Under the pieces are notes generated by a model. The model had not been told where the DNA came from and did no database searches. It saw only the letters and a list, made by a program, of their open reading frames with translations. DNA of 64,000 nt from Acorus gramineus (lineage: Eukaryota > Streptophyta > Magnoliopsida > Acorales > Acoraceae), in assembly GCA_030737835.1 (NCBI GenBank), contig CM060857.1, positions 1,531,702-1,595,701 of the forward strand, read 5' to 3'. Positions 49,101 through 59,500 of this stretch are shown here, piece after piece (positions within the stretch are counted from its first letter, which is position 1; each line of letters begins with the position of its first letter). Both the position numbers and the translations under genes were made by a program.

Positions 49101-50806
49101 TATTCTGTTGCAGGAACGAGTAAAAGAAAGGTCCACACACTCAAAAGAAAATTTGCAAATGAGATCCAGCTCTCAATCCCTGCAGGTGATTTTATTTTGT
49201 TTGATCTGATTCAAGTTAAACTTGAGTTGTATACATGAAATGCTAAGATTCATATTGTAGTGAAATTCATATGAAAATGGTTAGTGTTGTTTCATCTGTC
49301 TCAATAAGTTGGTCTTTGATCTAGGATACTTTGGATAAGAGTACATCAATTCGAGGTTTGAATTCCTTCAGTGATGAAGAGGACACACAGATTCCGTCAA
49401 GTTCTAGATCTAACATTCGAGGCAGGAAAAGGTCAGCTGGAGCATCTGGGTCTCTACATGATGCTCCCAGAATTACTAAAACTGGTACTTCTGGAAGAGG
49501 GAGGGGAGGAAGTTCAGGCAGTCTGAAGCAAACAACTCTTGATGCGACAATGCAAGTTCGCCATTCTGAAAGGTTATTATAGCACCGTGAAGAACTATAG
49601 AGTATATATTTGTTGATTCTGAAAATTTATCTGTTTGTAAGATTTTTGTGCATTTGCTTCTCAAATATAAACCATAGTTAGTCAAGTAATAGTATAATAT
49701 AAGGGTTTTGCACTGTTTCTAGGTTTTTTGTATTTTCTATTTCATTCTTTAATAAGAAAATCCATAATTATCTCTAAGTTTTAGATGTTTTACATCAATA
49801 TTTGTTTTAAACTGCTCCATCGAAATTGGGCCAAGATTAATGTGTATTTTTGATATTCAAGAAATTTTACTCTACTGATTAATGCTCATTGGTTTCACCA
49901 TGCTTGTGTTACTGTATTTGCTGCAGATCCTCTGCTACAGTTCGAAGTATTGCAGAGGAAGTGGATTCTTTATCAAGTGATGAATCAGAGAAATACGAAA
50001 TCAATGAAGTAATGGACAGTTCTGTAAGCACTTTATCCTTTATCCTTTATCCTCTCTGTTCTTTCATTTTGCATGTGCTGTATCGGCATTTCACATGACC
50101 CTATTGTTCATGTAGCATTATGTACCACACACACATTGCAACATACATCCAAAGGCATAAAAAGTGTGCAATATTTGCATTTGATCTAAGAAAGTGGACT
50201 GCAATTTATATTGTTTGAAATAAAAACCTGCACAGATTTATTCTTCTAACTATTTAAGGTGTCCCTTTGACTTTAGGAAAATGAAAAAAGTATACCGAAG
50301 AAAGGAAGGAAAAGAGCTGCCCCAAGGGGAAGGGGAAGAGGATCTTCATCATCTACCAAACGAGGGAGAAAATCAGATACCTCTTCTTCAATTCATCAAA
50401 TGCTCATGAGCAAAGATGACGATGATGAGGATGACACACAAAACAGATTAAAGAAAGCTCCACCCCGGGTAACCAAAATTTTGTTTTCATCTCGCGTGGG
50501 CTCACCAAAAAAAAAAAAAAACAGTTTATCCTCTGTCATACTGAGTTTTCCTTTTGAATATGGTTTTGTCAAACATTTTATGCTTTTCTATACCAAAGGA
50601 AAGAAAAATCGATGTTTCGCCCCGTTAAGTTTTTTTCAACAGGCAATCCATGTCCTTCATGATATCTATCAGCAATTGTTCATCTGTTCCAAATGACTCA
50701 AATTTGGAGAAATCTTTCATACATCACCTAATAATTCTTGTTTCCTCCATTAACATTTATTCTGCATTTTCAGGTAACGCGGAATTATGGAAATCTCAGA
50801 AGGTGA
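43122..50806 (+). CDS. MRE11: MRE11 double-strand-break repair nuclease, 22 coding exons
   Basis: Coding exons are 43122-43138, 43542-43677, 43902-44059, 44723-44813, 45162-45281, 45356-45424, 45522-45613, 45744-45846, 45921-46028, 46157-46219, 46295-46366, 46463-46540, 46832-46894, 46995-47058, 47443-47525, 48746-48859, 48965-49042, 49114-49185, 49325-49572, 49927-50023, 50277-50468 and 50774-50806. They sum to 2151 nt, 716 aa (Arabidopsis MRE11 is about 720). Phosphoesterase metal ligands are all present: D20 and H22, D60 in [11 protein letters not shown]127-H128 in GNHD, H225 in LHQN, H253 and H255 in GHEHE. The C-terminal part is acidic and GRGRG-rich and ends NYGNLRR. MRE11 forms the MRN complex with RAD50 and NBS1, trimming DNA ends and helping meiosis and telomere upkeep. 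One intron (49043-49113) uses a GC donor. Confidence 0.97.
43259..43492. mobile_element. MITE with TGCGTTTGGTTGC-type end in MRE11 intron, copy 2
   Basis: Read on the minus strand from its right end, it begins GGCTGCGTTTGGTTGCA and continues ATTGCAAAA, TAGGTTTAAAACT and ACTTTTGGAAA, like the element at 20.64-20.87 kb. The left end is more diverged (TGGCCCCTTTTGAAAAC). CTA flanks both sides and may be the duplication. It lies inside the first intron after the ATG exon. Confidence 0.55.
47355..47373. repeat. 19-base G homopolymer in an MRE11 intron
   Basis: An uninterrupted run of 19 G on the sense strand of intron 47059-47442, preceded by T runs and a (TTTA)n tract. The transcript could form a G-quadruplex. 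Confidence 0.9.
47526..48745 (+). other. Large MRE11 intron, no embedded gene seen
   Basis: At 1220 bp this is the longest MRE11 intron. It has a short (GA)n near 47586 and otherwise unique-looking sequence. No transposon ends, RNA gene or open frame worth reporting was found. Confidence 0.5.
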
Positions 50807-52302
50807 TAATCTCCTTTTTGGTTGCTTCAAGAGCTGCTAACATTTGAGGCACAGGTTATCCCATTTGCATCTTTCAGCCAGTGCATAGAGAAAACCAGCC
50901 CTGATGGAATAGGAGCTCAACATTGGATATAATATTTGTGATATTACTTATTAGTGGTCAATCCATGGGTTGATTTAGAAGAGTGTTTTGTGGTTATTCC
51001 ATGGATTCATTGTATTAGATGAAACATTATATCTATGCCAAATGCAGAAAATCTTTTAAGGCAATGCTTAAACAAGATGAAAGGAAATATGGAAAGCGGT
51101 TTTATTGGATATATATCATTTGTAAGATATTAAAGTACAGGAAATGGGATCATCTTGTAGTCTACATGGATTTGATGTTTTTGGTTCTGAATGTCAATAA
51201 AATTACATGTCAGTGTCTCGTATGGCTATTTGAATTGGTGCTGCATTTCTAACTCAGCTTCCTTAGATCATAATAGAAGGAGTATAATGTTAAGCACAGT
51301 CTCATGGTCTGTTCCTACATGCTTTATTATTATTTTTATAAAACATATTATATATATTTTAATAAATTGTATATACATGTTTTCAACATGTATCTTGTTA
51401 GCCAAATGGAAAGATACATGACCATTCAGTGAAACACCACTCTTCCAAAGCTTGGATGGCTTGATGTTGTGATTTTGCTTTTAAAAAACAACAAAAGCAC
51501 ATAACCAAAAAAAAAAAACAAAAACAAAAGCACATGCGTGATTTCAAACACCTCTATAAAAACAAACTTAATTAAAAAATTTATTATAACTTTTAATTTA
51601 AAAAATATGCTTTTTAAAAAGCATATAAAGTGAGTATATTAAATATCAAATTTATTTGAATCATTTTTATTCAAAATCATACTTTTCTATCATGTTTCGA
51701 AACACAAATCCAAACACATTTCGGAGTGTTTCCAGCTTTTAGTTTTTAAAAAAGAGTATTATGATTCATGAAATGTTAATTCCAACTATTTTTCAAACTC
51801 ACTGAAAAATTCATTTTTAAACACTACCTTAACACTAAATTTATCATTTACATAGCCAAAAAAACCAATACAGACTTCCCAGGTGATGATACTTATAAAA
51901 ACACAATGTACCAGTCGACATGCGAAAAAGGCATGTGTAAAGAGCTCAAAACACAATAAGGTCACAAAATATTCACCAAAAATTTCATTCAACTGATCAA
52001 AAACATATAGACAGGAAATAAAAACATCCTGACAAAGAAACACTAATTCATTTAACAATAACTTATTATTATCTAAAAGAAGAGGATGCTATCATCCTCT
52101 TCACCATTACAATTCAAATGGAAAATACATGACACAACAACAACTATACATCCTTCAATGAAAGGATTGAAGAATGAATCTAACAATCGTGACCAATATT
52201 TCCACACTCTACATTCACAAATTAAAAGCTAATCCATCTTCCTAAACTGTACATCTGCAGAATGTACAAATGCAGCTATACAGAACTGTACAGTTACCTA
52301 TC
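50807..52302. other. Region between convergent MRE11 and F-box gene
   Basis: Contains the 3'UTR of MRE11 at its left and that of the minus-strand F-box gene at its right. Short A-rich and AT-rich tracts are present. No further gene was recognised. Confidence 0.5.
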
Positions 52303-52961
52303 CTATGGTGACGCGAACAATGCCACTGTAATACTAGCAAGTGTTTTTTCATCCATAGGGGACCTAATCCTCTGCTGCATCGGAGCGTTCATATCAGGAG
52401 AATCTTCTCGCCTTGGACTGGATACTGGAGTTCTATATGCAAAATGAGTTTGCTTCACAATCAGAGCCTGCAAAGAAGAACATAATATAATAAGTTATGC
52501 ATAACATTGGAAACGGTTTTTCACTTCAAACAGCTTTTGAAATTAGCACTTAAGGAAGTATTTCAGAAAGCTTGGGTTCCAATAAAAGCATAATCTCTAT
52601 AAGCTGTTAATCGCATTTCAAAATGCTGGACCGCAGTTTCACTACTCATCAACAACAAGACTTACAGCGTTGCTGACTGCTTTGGACACCAAAATGAGCT
52701 GTTTTAGGTCACTGTGTTCGACGCCACACAATACTTTAACCTGCACAACATGATACATGAAAGATTGATTATTCAGTATTCAAAGAAAGGATTGAGGTTT
52801 CTATAAGGGCAATTCATAACACATGAATAATTTACCAATAATTCTGGGGGCAGCGATTCTAACATAGACTCTAATGGGGATGATTTCGCCTCCGATGGCG
52901 AAAGAATAGACAATTTTGATAGTGTGACTCTTTTCCTTCCGAGGATCCGCGTGCGCTTCAT
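52303..52961 (-). CDS. Small F-box protein of the FBS/SKIP27 stress-induced type, three coding exons
   Basis: Exons are 52961-52836, 52740-52666 and 52467-52303, with GT-AG borders and all phase 0, giving 121 aa. The order of motifs is that of the FBS family: a basic LGRKRV near the start (residues 7-12), a short F-box LESLPPELLVKVLCGVEHSDLKQ around residues 35-57 divided by an intron, an HFAYRTP motif, and an SITVALFA tail. FBS proteins bind SKP1 and form SCF ubiquitin ligases linked to stress signalling; targets are poorly known. The ATG follows a splice acceptor-like ATCAG directly, so the upstream exon is probably only 5'UTR, although a longer N-terminus is possible. Two ABRE-like boxes lie upstream. 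Confidence 0.85.
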
Positions 52962-53890
52962 CTGATCAACCAAACAAGTGAAGTGATACAAGTTTTAGAT
53001 CACGAATCAAAACCCTAAAAGACCATGGAATCCCTAAAACCCGAATCTTTGAAAATCCATTAAATCTCTATAAAACACAAATAATAAAAAAAATATTGAA
53101 ATAACAATGTGATAACCAAGCAAGTGAAGTATACAAGTTTTAGATCATCAAATCAAAATTCTTTGAATCCATAAAACCCAAATCACTAAAAAAAATTGAA
53201 ATAACAATGTCCAGGTCATTGAATCAACAACCCTAAGAAGAAATAAAAATAAAAATAAAAACTCTACAAAATAACAACTGAATTAATATGATTCATCTGA
53301 TAACCAAACAAGTGAACTGACACAGGTCTAAGATTATCAAATCAAGATCCTTTGAATCCCTAAAACAGAAATCATCATAAAAAGAATGAAATAACAATGT
53401 GATAACTAAGAAAGTGAAGTGACACAAGTTTTTGATCATCCTCTGAATCCCAAAACTCATAGAATGTTTAAGTCATAGAATTGACAATGTTTAAGTCATA
53501 GAATCAACAACTCTGAAAAGAAATCACAACAAAAAAACCACTTAAAGATTAACAAAAGAATTGATGAACTTCATTAGATGAACCAAACAAGTGAAAGTAA
53601 TCATCAAATCAAAATCCTTCCAATCCCCAAAACCCAAATCATCAAAACAAATTGAAATAACCCAAGATCAAGACTTTCCAATAAAAAAACCACCAAATTC
53701 CTAAAACCCAAATCAACTAGAAGAATCACTTCATTAGATGAACCAAACAAGTGAAAGTAATCATCAAATCAAAATCCGTTCAATCCCCAAACCCAAATCA
53801 TCAAAACAAATTGAAATAACCCAAGATCAAGACTTTCCAATATAAAACCATCAAATCCCCAAAACCCAAATCAACTATAAGAATAACAAC
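52955..53890 (-). repeat. Tandem-repeat array forming the 5'UTR intron of the F-box gene
   Basis: About six diverged units start near 52955, 53108, 53288, 53400, 53569 and 53729. All carry AACCAAACAAGTGAA-like and ATCAAATCAAAATCC-like words. The last two are nearly identical over 160 bp. The first unit overlaps the 3' splice site and start codon of the F-box gene, and other units preserve look-alikes of that junction (ATCAG-ATGAA). The array probably arose by repeated duplication of the intron's 3' end. Confidence 0.75.
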
Positions 53891-53984
53891 ACAAAAAAAA
53901 AAGAAAAAACCTAAAAGGCGACACCTTTGATGGAAACCCCAAAACCCAAACCGAAATAAAAAAAGACAAGAAGAGAGAATCACC

Positions 53985-54090
53985 GGTAAAGTAGGAGAGA
54001 ATCAGAGATATACAGAGATGATGATGTAATCGATTCAATAGAAGATGATGACACCTTCGCAAAAATCTATCGAACTGACAAACCTGAAAA
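53985..54090 (-). other. Probable 5'UTR exon of the F-box gene
   Basis: A pyrimidine-rich, CATCATCTT-containing segment on the minus strand ends near 53985 with TTTACCG-GTGATT, a possible splice donor. It would join to the acceptor before the ATG at 52961. An ATG within it opens a short frame unlike FBS proteins, so I treat it as leader. Confidence 0.35.
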
Positions 54091-54170
54091 TTAGGGTTTT
54101 ATGAAGGGGAGGCTCGGTCGGGGCTTAAGTTGCGGCGCTCGTGGCGAAGCCTCTGGGAACTTCCGAGGTA

Positions 54171-54231
54171 CACGTGGCGGCTGTGGCTGGCCACAGGTGA
54201 AATAGCCGTTGGAGACACTGGGACACGTGGC
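54171..54231 (-). promoter_or_regulatory. Two ABRE-like boxes upstream of the F-box gene
   Basis: CACGTGGC occurs at 54171-54178 and again at 54224-54231. The motif is the classic ABA-responsive element bound by bZIP factors, and paired copies are the functional form. It lies about 100-150 bp upstream of the probable leader exon, fitting a stress-regulated gene. Confidence 0.55.
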
Positions 54232-54531
54232 GGATTCTCATAGGTTGGATCGGTGATGGGCGGTCGGGATCCGCTATGTCGGTTGTCAAAATGTGTTTTT
54301 TGTTTTACTTTTTAAATTGGGACAATATTTTGAATTTCGAACGGTTCAGATTTTACCTGGTCTTTTGGGCTGTTTTTTGACGGGATTGCCCCTCGAATTG
54401 GACCGAGTAGTGTGTGTCATGAAATAAAAATATTCTTAGGTCGGTGGTTTATTTATTTTATTTTATTTTTTACTGTAAAAAGCTTTTATATTTTACATTT
54501 TTTAAAAACCAATTATGATTTTTTTGAAATA

Positions 54532-55105
54532 ATTAATTCCGGGTACCTTGAATTATTCTTTAGGTCTCTCAAATACCTAGATTTATTTTTGAGTCCCTAG
54601 ATTATTTGGGATATTATTTTAAAATTTTTTCATCTAATTGCGCTCACTTTTACTTTTCTTCTAATTTTATCCATGTCTTCACTTTTCTTTGTGTCCCTTC
54701 TCCTCCATCCACCCATACAACCAGAACTTCCCCTATATGCGTAAAATTTAATGACAAACATACCATAATTAATCTAAAAACATAAAAAATTTCATCATGT
54801 CACAACTTAATGACATTCACAATAATAAAATAAAAATGTACAAAATTCATCAACAAAATATACATACAGTTACATAATTGTTATAATGTACATAGACTTA
54901 TTAACAGTTTATATAGATAGTTTAACAATGTACACAAAAGTGAAAGAAAAGGGGTAAAAATGAAAAATATAATGGTGGGCTTAACAATGTATGGATGGAA
55001 GGACCCAACGATAACACACAATGGTTAGGGGATCTAAAAATAAGCTGAGATGTTCTAGGACCTGGTTCCAGGTTCCTTGAAGGACATGGAATTAATTTTC
55101 CTTTT
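54532..55105. mobile_element. MITE with AATTAATTCC ends, copy 2
   Basis: The left AATTAATTCCGGGTACCTTGAA and the reverse complement of the right, AATTAATTCCATGTCCTTCAA, pair, as do inner words TTTATTTTTGAGTCCC and TTATTTTTAGATCCCC. The interior carries TTAACAATGTA words, as in the element at 30.85-31.27 kb. No coding content. Confidence 0.6.
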
Positions 55106-55154
55106 TTTTTTAAAGGATAATATTAAGTCCAATGGTTTTTTCAGTCTCCATTTA

Positions 55155-56454
55155 TAGGGGATAGTCAATTAGGATTTTCATAGACAAAATGTGCATGTCC
55201 ATGGATTTATAAATCTGGTGTTTTTCAATCAAGATTTTGGTTCATGGACAAAAAGTCAGCGTTATTCGATTGAGACATTATTTCATGGACAAAAAGTCCA
55301 GCGTTATTCGATTGAGACATTATTTCGTGGAGAAAAAGTCCAGTGTTATTCGATTGAGACAATTTTGTGGACATAAAGTTTAACGTTATTCGATTGAGAC
55401 ATTATTTCGTGGACATAAAGTCCAGCGTTATTCGATTGAGACATTATTTCGTAGACATAAAGTCCAGTGTTATTCAATTAAGACATTATTTCGTGGACAA
55501 AAAGTCCAGCGTTATTCAATTGAGACTCCTCATAGTAGACATTTTGTCATGTGTTATTCAATTTAAACAAGATTTGTGAAGACTTTCATAAGTGATGGAT
55601 TCTTATGGACTTTTGTGGACTTTAGAGAGAGAAATATAAAGGAAAAAGTCTTTTCAAAATCCCACTCAAATGGGTGGGATTCTCATGGACTTTTATTCCA
55701 GCTTTGTGAATATTTCTTCTTTTTTTCTTTTAACAAATCTACTTTATGATTTTTATCACATGCCTTTCATATTTTTATTCACATTTTTTTTCTTTATTTA
55801 TTATCTTTTTTAATGAATGTCCATATGCATGAAATATTCCTATCACCTCATATGTTTGATGAATATATGAGAATGGTAGATTATATTATATATGCCTAGA
55901 TCATCCACAATTATTTTTTAAAATATAGATTTATCATATATTTGATTATATGTATAATGTTTGATTTGATTTTCCTTGAAGATGTTTCTATTATTGTACA
56001 ATATAGATGTATATATATATTTTTTATAATGTTTAAACATATATAAAAGTAAAAAGATATATTTACATATATGAAATATATTGATTGCTTTTATTTTATT
56101 TATATGGGTATCAATAATTCATGTTGAATTTGAATATTTGAGTTCTTTATTTGTTATTTTAAAATTCTAAAAATATTTTTGTGTTTATTAATAGAAATCC
56201 AGATGTGAAAAGAGTCAATCTGTGAAAGTCTGTGAAAGTCCATGAGAGTGATTTGTGAAAGTCTACAAAAGTCTGTGAAAGTCCATGAGATTGATCTGTG
56301 AAAGTCTGTAAAAGTCTATAAAAGTCTGTGAAAGTCCATGAGAGTCAGTCTGTGAAAGTCTGCAAAAGTCTGTGAAAGTCTACAAAGTCTACAAAAGTCC
56401 ATCACTTAAATAATGTCCACAGAAATCCATCAAAGTCCGTATCAACTACCCCCC
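55155..56454. mobile_element. 1.3-kb non-autonomous element with subterminal tandem repeats, TTA flanks
   Basis: The imperfect inverted ends are GGGGATAGTCAATTAGGATT and, reverse-complemented, GGGGGTAGTTGATACGGACT. TTA lies outside both ends (55152-55154, 56455-56457). The left side holds about eight 42-bp units, and the right side (56200-56400) repeats GTCTGTGAAAGTCCATGAGA-like words. Both repeat sets contain AAAGTCC, so they may be transposase-binding arrays. The superfamily is uncertain; TTA flanks suggest PIF/Harbinger. Confidence 0.55.
55230..55570 (+). repeat. 42-bp tandem repeat, about eight copies
   Basis: The unit contains GTTATTCGATTGAGACATTA, then TTTCGTGGACA and AAAGTCCAGC. Because 42 is divisible by three, the array reads as an open 14-residue repeat over several units. 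This is a side effect of the repeat and not evidence for a protein. Confidence 0.9.
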
Positions 56455-56457
56455 TTA

Positions 56458-56880
56458 ATCACATATGTTATTATTATTTTAAAAATAATATGAATAATGT
56501 TACGTACAAATTTTTTCAATCCCTAATTGTAGTCCACATTGTTGAGATTATATCTCGATCCAATATATCATATCGGACGGCCATGATGAAACCATATGAA
56601 GGTAAACACCTAATTGGTATATTAATTAAAATTTAATCTTAATTAAGATTTAAAGTTAATCTCCTAAAATAAAAAATAATATTTATTTGTTAATTAGAAG
56701 ATCACTTGAGGAGAAAGTTATTTATTTTTATAAATATCATTTAAGATTCCTTGGCAATAATTAGTGATAATACAATATAGAGATAAATTTCATGAGATAG
56801 TTTTAAGAGAGGTAAATTTCATGAGATAGTTTGTAAACCTTTTAAATGGCTGTTTGGGTACAAACATAAAAATGGAATCG
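56458..56880. other. AT-rich spacer between two transposons
   Basis: Nothing was recognised except a short direct repeat AATTTCATGAGATAGTTT near 56785 and 56815. Confidence 0.5.
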
Positions 56881-56888
56881 GTTGGAAT

Positions 56889-57109
56889 TAGGGGTGCAAC
56901 TCGGGCGGGTTAGGTCGGGTTGAAGGTCTGTCCAAACCCAACCAGCGATGCACAAAGCACAACCCGAACCCGACCTCAACCCGCGGGTTCAGTCGGGTTC
57001 GGGTCGAGCCCGGGCTCAGGTTTACTTAACTGCCTTATCCTACCCCGTAAGGCCTTGATTCCTAAACCAACTCTCACAGTCTCCCTCTATGTATATTCTT
57101 CCTCTCATC

Positions 57110-57144
<35 letters not shown>

Positions 57145-57906
57145 CAACAAACATTTCAATCGGTGAATCTCGTCCCTTGATCAAAGAATTAGATGGCTCT
57201 CGACGTGCTCACAACCACAGCCAACCAACCAACCTCTTTAAAGAACAACATCAAGAAGAGGAGGAGTTCCTGTACCTGGAAGGATGGCCCAAGAAGAAGA
57301 GGACCAAGCGTCCCCGCCCCCCATTGGAGGAGGAGTACCTCGCCCTCTGCCTCCTCATGCTCGCCCGAGGCGGTGCAGCCGTCACCGCCCTCGCCGTAAT
57401 AGATCACCACATACAAACAATGCATCAAAAGTTACATATTTCACTCATGACGAGGGTTGACGACGGTTGGTGAGGGTCGACGAGGGTTGAAGATCTGCAA
57501 GGGTCGGTGGGATTGTGATTAACTGATTTGTGTTGTGAGGCTGTGAGGGTTTTTTTTTTTATATTAGGGTGTTTGTTCAGTGATGGCTGAGGGAAGATTG
57601 AAGAGAGATTAAGTTAGGGTTAGGTGTAATGAATGGTTGTGATGTTATTTTGAACAATGGATGGTCAAGATTTGTTTAAAAATGAGAGGAATTTATGTGG
57701 CAAGCTCATTAACTATTTAAACCCGTATTTCATTTCGGGTTCCGGTTCAACCCGATCAACCCGAGACCCCAACCCGAACCCGACCCGAATTGAGTTCGGG
57801 TTGGTTCGAGTTCGGGTCTGGTTGAACCCGACTAGAAAAAACCCCAACCCAAACCCGCCCACGAGTCAGGTTGGGTCAGGTTCAACCCGCCCAAGTTGCA
57901 CCCCTG
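56889..57906. mobile_element. hAT element carrying a captured host-gene fragment
   Basis: The ends read TAGGGGTGCAACTCGGGCGG and, reverse-complemented, CAGGGGTGCAACTTGGGCGG. The octamer GTTGGAAT is duplicated exactly at 56881-56888 and 57907-57914, which defines a hAT insertion. Subterminal regions are full of CGGGTT/AACCCG words on both sides. No transposase is present. The interior (about 57060-57410) is unlike transposon DNA and matches the 5'UTR and coding start of a ZAT-type zinc-finger gene. Confidence 0.88.
57193..57403 (+). pseudogene. Captured 5' fragment of a ZAT10-like C2H2 zinc-finger gene
   Basis: The start ATG (57193) gives MALDVLTTT, the usual opening of plant C1-2i zinc-finger repressors. 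After a frame change the sequence continues EGWPKKKRTKRPRPP (the basic nuclear-localisation B-box) and LEEEYLALCLLMLARGG (the L-box). The frame changes near an AACC tetranucleotide run at about 57222-57235, where one repeat gained or lost would shift by one base. The copy stops before the first QALGGH zinc finger. A (CT)n leader at 57113-57141 came with it. It cannot make a DNA-binding protein. Confidence 0.8.
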
Positions 57907-57914
57907 GTTGGAAT

Positions 57915-58684
57915 AGGATGAAAGAAGGCCAAAAATGCTATTCGGATGTCTGGTAATGGCTAGAATCTAGATCCTGGAATAAGCAGGCATAAAAAGGTAT
58001 TGCAATACCACCATCCCCCCCTGGAATTAGTTATTCCAAGCTCCCCCATAAGTGGGCCCCACCCATCCCATCAACTTTTTCACTACCCCTAGCTCCCACT
58101 GTTCGTCTCCCCCAAAAATGAAAACTGATTCGGTGGCGATGGTGGACCGGGTGGTGGTGGTGCACAGTGGTGGACCTAGTGGTGGTGGTAGTTCCCAACA
58201 GTGGTAGTGTTGGTTCTTGGTTTTGATGGTGCTAGTGATGTTTGGTCGTGGTTCATGGTGATGGTGGGTGGTGGTGGTGGTTACTGGTGGTTGTGGTGTA
58301 CTCGGTGGTGGTGGTATGCTGGTGGTTCACAAAGATAGTGCGAGGATAATTTTGTCATTTTAAAATTTAAAATACTTATCTTTGTCTTATCTAACAATCT
58401 ATTTAAGCTCAACAAACACTAAAATTTTATTATTATATTTCTTAATTAGAATATAAAAAAAACACAATCAAACAAAAAGTTACTTATTTCATTGATATAA
58501 TAATTTATTCCTAGAATAGTTATAAACCTCAGAATAATTTACGTCTCTATTCAAATAATATCTTAATATTTTTTGTATTTTAATTATTATAATAAATTAT
58601 TTGTTTTTGCATCTTTATGTGTTTTTTGTGTAAGTGTTTTTTTTTTTTTTTATTTGATCTCGAGTTTCGTTGACGGCTATTAAA
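57915..58684. repeat. GGT/TGG-rich minisatellite and flanking spacer
   Basis: From about 58130 to 58330 the plus strand is dominated by GGTGGT and GTGGTGG words with loose 20-30 bp periodicity. The rest is AT-rich. No gene was recognised. Confidence 0.6.
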
Positions 58685-59085
58685 AGAATGAGTTTCATCA
58701 TCCATGTGAGGACAAACAACATGGTCCAATCTTTTTTTATTTGCCTATTTTACCCCTGTAAAATTTGTTAATTGACATAATAAGGGAAGCCAAGACCTTA
58801 ACAGAGATAAATAGGTAATGGATTTGTTGTGGTTTGAGATGGACAACAATGTTGTATTGCTATTGTGGGTCTCTCTACACACTTCTTTGTCTCCACATAC
58901 TTCTTTTTTAGTTCTTCTTTTTGTTTGTTTTTTTTTTCTTTACTTTGTTGGCTGCTGAAATTTTTTTTTTGTTTAAGGTTTTTGTCACCCTTATTATGTG
59001 AATTAACAAATTTTGTAGGGGAAAATAGGTAAATAAAAAAAGATTGGATCACATTGTTTGTCCTCACATGGAACCCATTCTCATA
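58685..59085. mobile_element. MITE-like element with ~110-bp inverted arms
   Basis: 58686-58798 matches the reverse complement of 58975-59085. Shared words include CCATGTGAGGACAAACAA, CCAATCTTTTTTTATTT, CAAAATTTGTTAATT or a near variant, and ACATAATAAGGG. About 180 bp of T-rich sequence lies between. The ends could not be fixed by a duplication. Confidence 0.75.
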
Positions 59086-59094
59086 ATATATATA

Positions 59095-59500
59095 GTGTAG
59101 ATGTATGTATTGCTCATTTATAATGATTTTAGATTATTTTTTTATGTATTGCTTGTGTATAATGAATTTAGATTTTTTTTTATTTTATGTAATGCTCATA
59201 TATATGGATTCATTGTTTTAGGGATTTTATTTGTTTTCATATAGGGATTTTAGTTTTTGTTTTCACCTATAGGGATTTTAGATTTTTGATATGTATTGCT
59301 CATGTATAGTTGGTTATAGGTTATGCATGTATTGCTCATGTATAGGGATTTTAGTTTTCATATATTTTGTATGTATTACTCATATATTTTTTGTATATAT
59401 TGTTCATGTGTGTATTGCTCATGTATTTTTTGTATATATTGCTTATGTAAAGGGATTTTATTTTTCATATTTTATATGTAGGATCTTATTTTTCATGTAA
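59095..59500. repeat. Irregular minisatellite of TGTATTGCTCATGTATA-type units
   Basis: About eight to ten copies of TGTATTGCTCATGTAT and ATAGGGATTTTAG-like words alternate with T-rich tracts. Short open frames across it are rich in C, I, V, H and F and come from the repeat. Confidence 0.7.

Noticed and set aside
53801..54062. Minus-strand frames rich in F and L near the F-box leader exon
   Set aside because: They lie in a pyrimidine-rich leader and intron and do not resemble the N-terminus of FBS proteins.
55191..55579. Open frames with a 14-residue repeat
   Set aside because: They are produced by a 42-bp tandem repeat inside a transposon. There is no start context or known domain.
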